This document shows, piece after piece, positions 1 to 8,741 of a stretch of DNA of 59,755 nt. Positions within the stretch are counted from its first letter, which is position 1, and each line of letters begins with the position of its first letter. Both the position numbers and the translations under genes were made by a program. The notes beneath the pieces are model-generated. The model was not told the origin of the DNA. It saw nothing but the letters and a program-made list of their open reading frames with translations, and did not search any database. The stretch is from Candidatus Neomarinimicrobiota bacterium. Lineage in GTDB: Bacteria > Fidelibacterota > Marinisomatia > Marinisomatales > TCS55. Location of the stretch: positions 1 through 59,755 of the forward strand of contig JABGTK010000119.1 of assembly GCA_018647265.1 (NCBI GenBank), given 5' to 3'.

Positions 1-110
1 ATGTGGACTATTCACGATTTGAAACATAAAGAACAAATGACTTTTACCTGCAAAATTCACCAATTATTATTCTTTATAATTTGACCTTTGTCTTATTAAT
101 TTAGGAAAGC

Positions 111-800
111 ATGAAAAACCTGAATTTTCAAAAACATTTCCTTGTAACCATACCGCGTTACAGTTTGATATTATTTACCATCTTAATGGCTTTCTCCATG
201 ATGACCTACGTTGGCGGCACAATGAATGATCCGGAAGCAGTGGGTTATTCTTTTTCCAGGAATTTTTTTAGTGACTTAGGGAAAATCACTCCGGGGAATT
301 TATTTTCCATGGCGCTGTTCACAGTTGCATTATCTATTTGTGGAATTTCATTCGTGGCGTTCTTCTACTATACAATGAGATTATTCAAAGACAAGGGTGC
401 TCTTAACACCTTAGCAAAGATAGGAGCGGGAGCCGGTATTCTAGGCGGTTTATGCTTCGTTGGTGTCGGATTTACACCGCATAATATTTTACTCGATCCA
501 CACATATTTTTTGTAAAGCTTGCTTTTAGATCCTACCTCTTAACGTCAATTATTTTTTCAATCGTAATGTATAAAGACAGTCGCTTTGAGAATCGTTATG
601 CGATTGGATATTTAACTTTTGCTTTTTCCAATTTCATTTATGTCCTTATCTTAGATTTTGCCCCAAGCCCAAAGATTTCAGACTTTTCTCTTATTTTTAA
701 TGTTATTTCACAAAAAATCATTGCTCTCATTTTTATTTTATCCGTCTTTTATCAGTCTACAGGGAATTCGAAATTCCTTTCCCAAAATCCAGATAATTAA
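111..800 (+). CDS. DUF998-like multi-pass membrane protein
   Basis: A 229-residue protein dominated by hydrophobic segments, probably six membrane helices. The N-terminal part has the motif FSRNFFSDLG between the first and second helices, which resembles the short loop motif of DUF998-type membrane proteins. No catalytic residues can be assigned and the function is unknown. An AGGAAAG stretch lies directly upstream of the ATG at 111, which supports this start. It lies 37 bp before the M28 peptidase gene in the same direction and may be cotranscribed with it. The family call rests on motif and topology only. Confidence 0.6.
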   Translation: MKNLNFQKHFLVTIPRYSLILFTILMAFSMMTYVGGTMNDPEAVGYSFSRNFFSDLGKITPGNLFSMALFTVALSICGISFVAFFYYTMRLFKDKGALNTLAKIGAGAGILGGLCFVGVGFTPHNILLDPHIFFVKLAFRSYLLTSIIFSIVMYKDSRFENRYAIGYLTFAFSNFIYVLILDFAPSPKISDFSLIFNVISQKIIALIFILSVFYQSTGNSKFLSQNPDN

Positions 801-837
801 TTCATTTTTATTAAATACAACAATTGGAGAGTAAAGT

Positions 838-2520
838 ATGTTAAATAAATCCAGATTAACCCTACTTGCATTAATAATATTTGGTTGTGAAAAGCCTTTA
901 GAGGGATGGAACAGATATGTCCATGCCGACGATGCACTTAAAGCTCAAAATGCCATTACAAGCGACTTGTTACGAGAACATATATCCACCTTGGCATCAG
1001 ATAAGTTTGAAGGACGATTCCCAGGAACGATTGGGGAGGAACTCACTATAAAATATCTCTCAAATACTTATAAAGAATTGGGACTTAAGCCGGGTAACCC
1101 AAACGGCACGTATATTCAAAAAGCGACTATGACGGGCATTGTGTCCGAAATTAAAGCGCAGTTCATAACTGAGGACGAGCGTTGGGTGATGAAATTGGGT
1201 GATGAAATTGTTGGCAATTCTTTCCAAACAAAAAAATCAATAAATATTAAAAATGCGGATGTTGTTTTTTGTGGATATGGTGTGAATGCACCAGAATATG
1301 GTTGGAATGACTTTGAAGGCGTCGACGTAAAAGGAAAAGTGATTATTGTCCTTGTGAACGACCCTCCTGTTATGAAGGACGGGAAATTAGACGATGCGAT
1401 TTTTGGCGGGAAAGCAATGACTTATTACGGTCGTTGGTCTTATAAATTTGAAGAAGGGTTACGCCAAGGTGCAGCAGGGGTTCTTGTGGTTCATGAAACT
1501 GAATCAGCCGGCTATCCCTTTGGCGTGTTGCAGGGTGGTTACGATGGCGAGCAACTTACCATTGATGATCCCACAAAAACGCCATTGTCCTTTCAAGGTT
1601 GGATTCCTTTAGCAACGGCAGAACGATTATTCAAAATGAATGGATTGGATTATCATGAAAAAAAATCTGCCGCATTGAGTGACGACTTTAAAGCAGTCAA
1701 ATTAGAAGCAAAATTCACCAGTAGAATGAGTAATTATGTACGCCGTTTTGATTCTAATAATATTGTGGCAAAATATGAGGGAAACGATCCTGTTCTAAAA
1801 GATGAATATATAATATACACATCACACTGGGATCACCTTGGAAAAAATATAAAACTTGAGGGTGACCAAATTTATAATGGTGCCAATGATAATGCATCCG
1901 GAACTGGGACGATCATGGCAGTGGCTGAATCTTTCGCAAATCTAACCCAAGGATCGAAGCGGAGTATTTTATTCTTGGCGGTTACAGCCGAAGAGCAAGG
2001 ACTCCTTGGGGCAAAATATTATAGCATTAACCCGCTATATCCGCTGGAGAAAACGGTGGCCGTCATTAATATTGATGCAATGGGGAATACATATGGGCGG
2101 ACAAAAGATTTGATTGTTGTGGGTAAGGGGAATTCTGAATTAGATCAAGTTCTGGAATTTGCAGCATCTCAGGATGATAAATATCTCATTCCCGATGCAG
2201 AACCAGAAAAGGGATTTTACTATCGCTCGGACCATTTTGCTTTTGCCAAGCAGGGCGTTCCAGCTCTTTATGTTGATGCAGGTTTAGATGTTGTTGGTAA
2301 AGGAAAAGATTATGGCCATCAAATGAAAAATGATTATACCAACAATCATTACCATGGTGTGTCGGATGAGGTTAAAGATGATTGGGATTTCTCTGGGATG
2401 GTAGAAGACGCCCGAATTTTATTTAGAGTCGGTTATGCTTTAAGCCAAAATGATGCATGGCCAAAGTGGAGTGACGGAACAGAATTCAAGGCAAAAAGGG
2501 AAGCAATGTTGGCCAAATAA
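838..2520 (+). CDS. M28 family zinc aminopeptidase lipoprotein with PA domain
   Basis: A secreted metallopeptidase of 560 residues. The N-terminus is a lipoprotein signal ending in IFGC (Cys17), so the enzyme should be anchored in the periplasm or outer membrane. Residues about 110-300 contain a protease-associated insert. The M28 catalytic core follows, with the expected two-zinc ligands: His330 and Asp332 in SHWDHLG, Asp351 in NDNASGT, the Glu385-Glu386 pair in TAEEQ, Asp413 in NIDAMG and His466 in SDHF. All expected metal-binding positions are present, so the enzyme is probably active on peptides. Its natural substrate cannot be told. It ends at a strong hairpin terminator at 2543-2575. 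Confidence 0.93.
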   Translation: MLNKSRLTLLALIIFGCEKPLEGWNRYVHADDALKAQNAITSDLLREHISTLASDKFEGRFPGTIGEELTIKYLSNTYKELGLKPGNPNGTYIQKATMTGIVSEIKAQFITEDERWVMKLGDEIVGNSFQTKKSINIKNADVVFCGYGVNAPEYGWNDFEGVDVKGKVIIVLVNDPPVMKDGKLDDAIFGGKAMTYYGRWSYKFEEGLRQGAAGVLVVHETESAGYPFGVLQGGYDGEQLTIDDPTKTPLSFQGWIPLATAERLFKMNGLDYHEKKSAALSDDFKAVKLEAKFTSRMSNYVRRFDSNNIVAKYEGNDPVLKDEYIIYTSHWDHLGKNIKLEGDQIYNGANDNASGTGTIMAVAESFANLTQGSKRSILFLAVTAEEQGLLGAKYYSINPLYPLEKTVAVINIDAMGNTYGRTKDLIVVGKGNSELDQVLEFAASQDDKYLIPDAEPEKGFYYRSDHFAFAKQGVPALYVDAGLDVVGKGKDYGHQMKNDYTNNHYHGVSDEVKDDWDFSGMVEDARILFRVGYALSQNDAWPKWSDGTEFKAKREAMLAK

Positions 2521-2542
2521 CAAAAATGATTAATAGTTAATA

Positions 2543-2575
2543 AAAATGCCCTTTCGCGGGCGTTTTGTTTTATTT
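2543..2575 (+). terminator. Rho-independent terminator, probably bidirectional
   Basis: The stem AAAATGCCC (2543-2551) pairs with GGGCGTTTT (2558-2566) around a six-base loop, followed by a T-rich tail. It sits between the convergent M28 peptidase and 2-oxoglutarate oxygenase genes. On the minus strand the same hairpin is followed by an ATTTTTATT tract, so it can serve both genes. Confidence 0.85.
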
Positions 2576-3409
2576 TAGGCCAATTTCTTCTAATCGTTCT
2601 TTTAAAAAGGATCCAGCTGTTTGCTCATCGCTCAATATAACTTCATCTCTGGGATGTAGAAAAAGAGGCATGGAATATCGGCTTACATTAGCCGTAGCTG
2701 AAGGATTAATCACTTGGTGGGTTGTGGAGGGGTAATAACCATTTGAAGCCATTTTTAGCATATCTCCCGAATTGACTACGATGGTTCCTTTGTCGCATGA
2801 CACATCATGCCATTTTCCATCCATATCCTTCACTTGTAATCCAGGCTGGCTTCCTGCAACCAATACAGTCAGTAAATTTATATCTTCATGAGCGGCAGCA
2901 CGAATGGCATTCTTTTCTTCTTCACCGGAGATTGGAGGATAATGAATTACCCGAAATAAATTAATAAGACTGCCTTTAATCATTTCTTGGAGTGGGATTG
3001 AAAATAAGTTTCTCACTTTACTTGGTGTAGAATTCTGAATCCAACCCAATAAAGTAGATGCAACATTTGTCAGAGCTTCGTATAGTTCTAAAGAAGAAGG
3101 CCCAATTATTTCAGGTATTCTTCCCCAAGGATATACATGGTAAAATTCCTTTAAATCTTTGGTGTCATACCCTTTAGCATTCTCTGTGAGATAAGGGAAA
3201 TAGCCATCCTGTTTTTCTTCATGGTATAAGTAATTATTTTTATCATCATTTGAAAAAAATGTTTCCCAATCAGTATAAACTGTTTCAATAAGAAAAGGGG
3301 GAATAGGATGATCTTTGATAACTGCAAATCCGGAGTTTTTTAGGGAATATTCAAAAAGTTCTGGTGCATTCGGATCGGTGTAAGAAATGGTTAATACTTC
3401 AAGAGACAT
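2570..3409 (-). CDS. 2-oxoglutarate/Fe(II)-dependent oxygenase (isopenicillin N synthase-like)
   Basis: A 279-residue protein of the 2OG-Fe(II) oxygenase superfamily with the N-terminal DIOX_N-like region and a C-terminal double-stranded beta-helix. The iron triad is visible as His174 and Asp176 in AAHEDINLL and His231 in STTHQVINP. The 2-oxoglutarate-binding Arg244 and Ser246 appear in NVSRYSMP. These match the isopenicillin N synthase/gibberellin oxidase subfamily, which hydroxylates or desaturates small molecules. The substrate is unknown. Its start overlaps the end of the BolA gene by 11 bp, so the two are probably translationally coupled. The 3' end abuts the bidirectional terminator. 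Confidence 0.88.
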   Translation of the reverse strand: MSLEVLTISYTDPNAPELFEYSLKNSGFAVIKDHPIPPFLIETVYTDWETFFSNDDKNNYLYHEEKQDGYFPYLTENAKGYDTKDLKEFYHVYPWGRIPEIIGPSSLELYEALTNVASTLLGWIQNSTPSKVRNLFSIPLQEMIKGSLINLFRVIHYPPISGEEEKNAIRAAAHEDINLLTVLVAGSQPGLQVKDMDGKWHDVSCDKGTIVVNSGDMLKMASNGYYPSTTHQVINPSATANVSRYSMPLFLHPRDEVILSDEQTAGSFLKERLEEIGLK

Positions 3410-3677
3410 TGGCTGCCCACTCTTCCGTTGTATAGGTTTTCATGCTAAATGCATGAATCTCATTTTTAATTAAACTTCCCAAAGCACTGTAAACTAGCTG
3501 ATGCCGTTCTAATAAAGATTTGGTTTTAAAATCATCCGATACAATTATTGCGGATAAATGAAGTCCGCCATCAAAATTCTTATGATGTATATGCTTCCCT
3601 GTCGTATCGCGCAGATCCAAATGGACGAGAAGTATATGTTCGGATAATTTATCTTTAATTATTTCTTCTGCATTCAT
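3399..3677 (-). CDS. bolA: BolA family protein
   Basis: A small 92-residue BolA/IbaG-type protein. It carries the family hallmarks: a glycine-containing loop before LHLSAIIVSDDF, the central ERHQLVYSALGSL and the C-terminal IHAFSMKTYTTEEW. BolA proteins pair with monothiol glutaredoxins in iron-sulfur cluster trafficking and, in some bacteria, bind DNA. The usual GGGH metal-ligand loop reads as DGGLH here. The gene reads divergently from the DUF1232 gene with about 40 bp between the starts, so both promoters must be very short. It overlaps the downstream iron-dependent oxygenase by 11 bp, hinting at a link through iron or Fe-S handling. Confidence 0.88.
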   Translation of the reverse strand: MNAEEIIKDKLSEHILLVHLDLRDTTGKHIHHKNFDGGLHLSAIIVSDDFKTKSLLERHQLVYSALGSLIKNEIHAFSMKTYTTEEWAANVS

Positions 3678-3716
3678 AATGATTTTATTTCTATAATTCG
3701 GTCTAAATTACTATTG

Positions 3717-4103
3717 ATGAATCTTAAAGACCAACTGCAACTCACTGAAGAAGACAAAGCGAAATATGAAAGACGAATCGCCGAAATTGACTTAAAAGAT
3801 ATACCCATGGTATTACAAAAAATCCCCCAAAAGATAAAACGTCTCGTGTCTCACCCGACCTTGCTTGATTACCAAATTATTCTCGTAACAGACATATCTA
3901 AATTATATGGTATCTTGCAAGATTTGCCCGAATTGAATGAAGAACTTCAAAAAAGAATCGTTTTTGCGTTAGAATATTTTCTGGAAGAATATGATGAAAT
4001 TCCAGACAGTTCTCCCAAAATTGGTCTTCTGGATGACTACGTTTTAGTACGATGGGTTGTGGATAATATAATGATGGACTATTCGGAAGTATTTGAAGCT
4101 TAA
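3717..4103 (+). CDS. DUF1232 (YkvA-like) domain protein
   Basis: A 128-residue protein. Its C-terminal half, ALEYFLEEYDEIPDSSPKIGLLDDYVLV, matches the DUF1232 pattern of a helix, an IPD turn and an IGLLDD motif. The N-terminal half is charged and helical. DUF1232 proteins are usually short membrane-associated proteins of unknown role. This one lacks an obvious long hydrophobic segment and may be soluble. A TTG at 3714 is directly adjacent in frame, but the ATG at 3717 is the simpler start. It converges with the small zinc-ribbon gene, with only 5 bp between the stops. Confidence 0.72.
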   Translation: MNLKDQLQLTEEDKAKYERRIAEIDLKDIPMVLQKIPQKIKRLVSHPTLLDYQIILVTDISKLYGILQDLPELNEELQKRIVFALEYFLEEYDEIPDSSPKIGLLDDYVLVRWVVDNIMMDYSEVFEA

Positions 4104-4108
4104 ACGAA

Positions 4109-4306
4109 TTACCCGTTTAAATCTTCTTCAGAATATTGCCATTGGCAAGAGTGGCACCACCACGGCTTGCCGTAGTAATCTCGATCGTCTACTTGAAGCT
4201 GCATTAGTTTATCGCATTTAGGGCAATCCCTTTTTGAACCATCTACGGGCCATTTATATTCGGGGCGAAACTTTACTGAATTATCTAAATTTTGATTGTT
4301 ACTCAT
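4109..4306 (-). CDS. Small zinc-ribbon protein
   Basis: A 65-residue protein with two CxxC pairs, CPKC and CHSC, separated by about 20 residues. This is the spacing of a zinc ribbon. Aromatic residues surround the second knuckle (GKPWWCHSCQWQY). No enzymatic domain is present. It may bind nucleic acid or a protein partner, but nothing in the sequence says which. The start ATG at 4306 gives MSNNQNLDN. It lies downstream of the PEGA-domain gene on the same strand. Confidence 0.7.
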   Translation of the reverse strand: MSNNQNLDNSVKFRPEYKWPVDGSKRDCPKCDKLMQLQVDDRDYYGKPWWCHSCQWQYSEEDLNG

Positions 4307-4354
4307 AATAGAATCTAGGGATGATTGTTACCATGACAATAATTCTTTAAACCA

Positions 4355-4777
4355 TTAATTTGCTAAAACCCATAATTGCCACAGGACCAATAAACTTACA
4401 CCAATACCAATATAATTAGTAAAATAGTGTTCTTTCTTAGCTTGGGAAATTCGATTTGCCAGCAAATGGGTATTAAGGATAACTGTCACGGTATCACCAC
4501 TTAATACAAATATCTGCTTAACACCATTGGTTTTGGTGTATTGCAGGAATGGATCAGAAATGGAAGGTGGGTGGTGTGTGATATGATGAATCCCTTGGTA
4601 AACAGGAATAGGATTCTCCAATGGTGTGTGCCCCACCAAAGAACCATTAACATAAATCGGTACGGTTGTTGTATCGGCAAGAACTTTAATAAAACCTGGT
4701 TCCGAATCAAAAACAGTACCTTGAGCCATAGTCATTCTCGCAAGCAAACAAAGTGAGATAAAAGAATTAAATCGCAT
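4355..4777 (-). CDS. PEGA-domain envelope protein
   Basis: A 140-residue protein with an N-terminal signal segment (MRFNSFISLCLLARMTMA). A PEGA-type repeat follows at roughly residues 28-70, with IYVNGSLVGHTPL and a VYQGIHHI turn. A single C-terminal hydrophobic helix ends in LLVLWQLWVLAN. PEGA domains are small beta-sandwiches found in surface proteins. The topology suggests an extracytoplasmic domain anchored at its C-terminus. The ATG at 4777 is preferred. An in-frame TTG at 4795 would only add six residues ahead of the signal peptide. The function is unknown. Confidence 0.72.
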   Translation of the reverse strand: MRFNSFISLCLLARMTMAQGTVFDSEPGFIKVLADTTTVPIYVNGSLVGHTPLENPIPVYQGIHHITHHPPSISDPFLQYTKTNGVKQIFVLSGDTVTVILNTHLLANRISQAKKEHYFTNYIGIGVSLLVLWQLWVLAN

Positions 4778-4832
4778 AGAATAAATTATTTTCAAATGAT
4801 CGTTTAAATGAAGGAACTTCTTTCAACAAAAA

Positions 4833-6566
4833 ATGGCTAAAAATTCTATTTATACCCGGTTCCGAATTTTAATTACTCTAGCAGTTTTTATTATTATATC
4901 CTGTGCTAATTTCAAAGCATACTTCAATACGTACTATAATGCGGAGGCGTATTTTGAGAAAGCAGAAAAAATAAGACTTCAAACTCGTGGTGATAAACTG
5001 CCACAAACAGCGGTAAAGAATTATGATTTGGTTATTAAAAAGTCCCGTGCGGTTCTTGATGAATATCCAGATTTTAAATTAAAAAAGTCAGCACTGTCTC
5101 TCATATCACAATCACACTTTCACCGCGGTGAACTTCGTGCGGCTAATGGCACTTTAGGTGAAATGAAAAATGAATTCGGCAATGATGTTTTTGTTGAAGT
5201 GGAATTTTGGACGTCTCTTATCAAATGGAAGCAAGGTAAGCCACAGCCGGCAATTAATGGACTGAACGAACTTTTAAACCATAGCCTTCAAGAAGATATG
5301 GAAGCAAAAGTTTATCTGGCTATTGCAGAAATTTTACTTGAACAGGATATGCAGACCGAGGCTATGGACAATCTTGAAAAAGCGGCTGAAAATATTCGTG
5401 ATCCAAACGAAAAAGGGCAAATATATTATCGAATCGCTGAGCTCTCTTTTAACGATAAGGATTACGACCGGGCGCTTTCAGGTTATAATCAAGTAATAAA
5501 AAATTCTCAATCTAAAAAACAAATTCAGGAAGGGCATCTCAAAACAGTTCAGATATATCGGTTAAATGGCGATTTGGACCTCGCAACCAATTCAATCAAG
5601 AATATGCTTTTAGATGAATCCTATAAATCTATTTTTCCCAGTCTTGAGTTAGAACTTGTTAAGTTGTTCGAACAGCAAAATTTGACAACTCAAGCGCGGA
5701 ATCGACTGGAAACCATCATCCAGGAATATCCCAAAACTATTGTATCAGCAGAAGCGTTTTACATTCTTGGGAATTATTCAATATTTAGCGATTGGAACCT
5801 CGAGGAAGCATTGAAACAATTTGGATCAGTAGGAAAAGAAAATAATAAATCACCTTATGTGGAACCGGCAAAATTAAAAATAAAAGAAATTGGTGCTTAT
5901 CAAAAATCAAAATTGGATTTTGAACCATGGTTTGTGAAAATAACAGAATTGGATACAATCCCGAATTTCAAATTACCTGTAAATGAACAAGATGAAATTG
6001 CAAAAATATTATATAACATTACTGAACTGGAAGCTTTTCATTTTTCACGCAGTGATACTGCGCTCATTTATTTAGATTTATTGATTCAATATGCGGAACA
6101 ATCTCAACTTTTGCCCAAAGCATTATATGCAAAATCAATGATCCTTGAAGAAAAAGCTGATTCTTCTATTTCAATTGCTTTAAGGAATCGTATAATTTCT
6201 GAATTTCCTAAAACTGATTATGCTCTTGCTATTATTATGAAAGACGATTTTTATAAACCAATGGTTTCAACTTCTGATCAAAAATTACTGAATGCAGAAG
6301 ATAAGTGGCTGAATGACCCCGCTCTAGCTATTGATGGATATAGAGAAATATTAGTTGGCGATACAGTATCTGAATCGAGTGCAAAAGCTGCATATTTCTT
6401 GGCATTCCAGTATGATTACACATTCATCCAAGCGGACAGTGCTATAAAATATTATGATTGGATATTGAAGTATCACGGCAATTCTGAACAAGCTAAACCA
6501 TCTCAATCTAGAATAACAATTTTAAACGCCATCCTTTCAGACACCTCAACGACAAATGAAAATTGA
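4833..6566 (+). CDS. TPR-repeat outer-membrane lipoprotein
   Basis: A 577-residue protein with a lipoprotein signal ending in IIISC, then FNTYYNAEAYFEKAEKIR and many helical tetratricopeptide-like repeats. Clear units include AEILLEQDMQTEAMDNLEKAAE, the SFNDKDYDRALSGYNQV segment and AEAFYILGNY. Proteins with this layout in Bacteroidetes-like bacteria are scaffolds at the outer membrane. Some resemble BamD in having N-terminal TPRs directly after the lipid anchor. No enzymatic domain is visible. The gene overlaps pyrK by 11 bp, so it heads or belongs to the pyrK-pyrD-rlpA-cdsA run although its function is not obviously related. Confidence 0.8.
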   Translation: MAKNSIYTRFRILITLAVFIIISCANFKAYFNTYYNAEAYFEKAEKIRLQTRGDKLPQTAVKNYDLVIKKSRAVLDEYPDFKLKKSALSLISQSHFHRGELRAANGTLGEMKNEFGNDVFVEVEFWTSLIKWKQGKPQPAINGLNELLNHSLQEDMEAKVYLAIAEILLEQDMQTEAMDNLEKAAENIRDPNEKGQIYYRIAELSFNDKDYDRALSGYNQVIKNSQSKKQIQEGHLKTVQIYRLNGDLDLATNSIKNMLLDESYKSIFPSLELELVKLFEQQNLTTQARNRLETIIQEYPKTIVSAEAFYILGNYSIFSDWNLEEALKQFGSVGKENNKSPYVEPAKLKIKEIGAYQKSKLDFEPWFVKITELDTIPNFKLPVNEQDEIAKILYNITELEAFHFSRSDTALIYLDLLIQYAEQSQLLPKALYAKSMILEEKADSSISIALRNRIISEFPKTDYALAIIMKDDFYKPMVSTSDQKLLNAEDKWLNDPALAIDGYREILVGDTVSESSAKAAYFLAFQYDYTFIQADSAIKYYDWILKYHGNSEQAKPSQSRITILNAILSDTSTTNEN

Positions 6567-7347
6567 ACGCGCTCTAATAATTTCAAACAAGGAAGTGGCA
6601 TACAATATTTGGGAAATGCACTTTGAAGCACCTCAAATAGCCGATGCTTATTCCGGCTCTGGCCAGTTTATTAATATCCTAGCCATGGACAATTGGAACC
6701 ACCCTTTACGTCGACCCATGAGTATTGCTTCTGCTACGGATGGTGCAGTTTCAATCATTTATAAAATTTTTGGTGATGTGACTAAAATTCTTTCGGAAAA
6801 GAAGACCGGCGATACGGTGGAATTAATGGGACCGTTGGGAAATACATTCACGAATTGGAAGAATGGATCATGCCCTATTTTAGTCGGGGGCGGCGTAGGT
6901 TTAGCACCAATCCTAAATTTGAAACATGAGTGCGATTCCAATAAAGTTGATCATACCATTATTATTGGTGCCCGAACTGGGAATGAGCATTTTATGACAC
7001 ATGAACCTGATAATGACATTTATCTCACCTCTGATGATGGAAAGAATGGTGAAAAAGGCAATGTAATGGGTCCTTTGGAGCGAATTATCCATGAAAAAAA
7101 TAATCCATATATTTATGCTTGTGGCCCTGAACCAATGCTGGAAGCGGTTGGTAAATTTGCCATGAGTAACAACGTACCGGCACAATTATCGGTTGAGAGT
7201 TATATGGGGTGTGGAATCGGCCTTTGTCAAGGCTGTGTTGTGTCGCGCCAAAATGGTGAGGTCAAGGACCACAGCTACCACCAGAAATATTCATTGGTCT
7301 GTCTCGATGGCCCCGTCTATGAAGCAAAGGATATCCACATTGGCTGA
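6556..7347 (+). CDS. pyrK: Dihydroorotate dehydrogenase B electron-transfer subunit
   Basis: PyrK of 263 residues. It passes electrons from PyrD through FAD and a [2Fe-2S] cluster to NAD+ during UMP synthesis. The flavin-binding motif LRRPMS (51-56) and the nucleotide-binding GGGVGLAP (111-118) are intact. The C-terminal cluster ligands are Cys219, Cys224, Cys227 (GCGIGLCQGC) and Cys249. The 3' end overlaps pyrD by eight bases (TTGGCTGA), typical of coupled synthesis of the two subunits. The length matches the family. Confidence 0.96.
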   Translation: MKIERALIISNKEVAYNIWEMHFEAPQIADAYSGSGQFINILAMDNWNHPLRRPMSIASATDGAVSIIYKIFGDVTKILSEKKTGDTVELMGPLGNTFTNWKNGSCPILVGGGVGLAPILNLKHECDSNKVDHTIIIGARTGNEHFMTHEPDNDIYLTSDDGKNGEKGNVMGPLERIIHEKNNPYIYACGPEPMLEAVGKFAMSNNVPAQLSVESYMGCGIGLCQGCVVSRQNGEVKDHSYHQKYSLVCLDGPVYEAKDIHIG

Positions 7348-8260
7348 ATTAAAAATTAAGATTGGAAATGAAACATTTGAAAATCCTATTTGGGTTGCTT
7401 CAGGAACATTTGGTTATGGAACAGAAGCGCCGGAGCTTGTAGATGTGAATCGACTAGGCGCTATTGTAACGAAATCAATTACGCGCCAGCCGAGGGAAGG
7501 GAATCCACCACCTCGTATCGTTGAAACGCCATCTGGAATGATTAACTCGATTGGGCTTGCAAACATTGGCGTAGAAAAATATATCCAAGATATGCTACCT
7601 ATTTACGAGCGTCTCTCAACAAAAATTATTATGAATATTGCCGGAACAGATATTCAAGAATATGTAGAAATCATGGAAATGGTTGAATCGGTTTCTTCGG
7701 CGATTGTGGGATATGAGATCAATATTTCTTGTCCAAATGTGAAAAAGGGCGGAATGGAGTTCGGCGTAGATTGTGATATGACAGCTAAATTAACAGAAGA
7801 ATTACGCAAACTTACCGATCGCCTTATCATTATGAAATTAAGCCCCAATGTATCGGATGTTGTATCAATTGGCATGAGCGCCCAAAATGCCGGCGCAGAT
7901 GCAGTTTCTGCCATTAACACAGTTGTGGGTATGAGCATTAACTCGAATACGGGAATGAGCAATATCTATACAACTTATGGCGGTCTATCGGGACCTGCCA
8001 TTAAACCTGTTGGATTGGCAATGGTGCATAAGTTATATCAAAAGTTATCAATCCCGATCGTCGGTATGGGTGGCATAGTAAATGGAAAAGATGCTGTGGA
8101 ATATATGATGGCCGGTTCTACCGCTGTGCAAGTGGGTACTGCTAACTTTAGAAATCCAGGAATTGGTGAAAACATTCTTGATTCCTTTGATTCATTTTTA
8201 GATAAAACAAATCGAGATTCTGCCTTCGAATTAATTGGTTCTGTCAAAACCCATTCATAA
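7340..8260 (+). CDS. pyrD: Dihydroorotate dehydrogenase, class 1B catalytic subunit
   Basis: FMN enzyme that oxidises dihydroorotate to orotate, here partnered by the adjacent PyrK. The core contains the class-1 cysteine in NISCPNVKKGG, which acts as catalytic base in this class. It also has the MKLSPNV strand and the phosphate-binding GGLSGPAIKPV. The reading frame is open further upstream. The TTG at 7340 gives LAELKIKIGNETFENP, the usual N-terminus, and has an AAAGG sequence nine bases upstream, so I choose it. The start overlaps the end of pyrK. The length of about 306 residues fits class 1B. Confidence 0.95.
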   Translation: MAELKIKIGNETFENPIWVASGTFGYGTEAPELVDVNRLGAIVTKSITRQPREGNPPPRIVETPSGMINSIGLANIGVEKYIQDMLPIYERLSTKIIMNIAGTDIQEYVEIMEMVESVSSAIVGYEINISCPNVKKGGMEFGVDCDMTAKLTEELRKLTDRLIIMKLSPNVSDVVSIGMSAQNAGADAVSAINTVVGMSINSNTGMSNIYTTYGGLSGPAIKPVGLAMVHKLYQKLSIPIVGMGGIVNGKDAVEYMMAGSTAVQVGTANFRNPGIGENILDSFDSFLDKTNRDSAFELIGSVKTHS

Positions 8261-8263
8261 TTC

Positions 8264-8740
8264 ATGAAAAAATTATGTTTAATAATATTTGTTTTATCAT
8301 TGGTGAATGGGTGCTCAAACTCACCAAGGTATCGCACTGGACCGGTTAAATTAAGTTCGTCTAAAACAAAGAAGAATCCGCCCGCACTCAAGACGAAATC
8401 AACAGTAAAACATAGAAAAGTAATGACGGGTGTTAGCTCTTTTTATGCAGAAGATTTTCACGGTAAACTCACGGCCAATGGTGAGGTTTATGATATGTAT
8501 GGTGTAACCGCCGCTCATAAAACTCTTCCTTTGAATACCATTGCCCGCGTGACGAACTTAGAGAACAATAAATCGCTTATTTTACGTATCAATGATCGCG
8601 GGCCCTATGTAAAAGGACGTATATTGGATTGTTCTTATGGTGCCGCAAAAAAACTGGACTTTGTAAATAACGGTACAGCAAAAGTAAAGATTGAAGTGAT
8701 TGAGTGGGGCGATAATAAATACATGAAACACAGAAATTAA
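8264..8740 (+). CDS. rlpA: RlpA-like lipoprotein (septal ring lytic transglycosylase family)
   Basis: A 158-residue lipoprotein with signal ending in VNGC and a double-psi beta-barrel domain. The barrel shows the RlpA signature: SSFYAEDFHGKLTANGE, AAHKTLPLNTIARVTN and INDRGPYVKGRILDCS. In Gram-negatives RlpA cleaves naked glycan strands at the division site or is a structural envelope protein. The C-terminal SPOR domain of larger RlpA proteins is absent, so septal targeting by that route is not expected. It sits between pyrD and the lipid kinase gene with gaps of only a few bases. Confidence 0.93.
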   Translation: MKKLCLIIFVLSLVNGCSNSPRYRTGPVKLSSSKTKKNPPALKTKSTVKHRKVMTGVSSFYAEDFHGKLTANGEVYDMYGVTAAHKTLPLNTIARVTNLENNKSLILRINDRGPYVKGRILDCSYGAAKKLDFVNNGTAKVKIEVIEWGDNKYMKHRN

Positions 8741-8741
8741 T

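Noticed and set aside
1-84. A 27-codon open frame beginning with ATG at the first base
   Set aside because: Too short, no family resemblance, no visible upstream signal because of the window edge.
7193-7339. Upstream extension of pyrD
   Set aside because: It lies within pyrK in another frame and encodes an arginine-rich sequence unrelated to dihydroorotate dehydrogenases.
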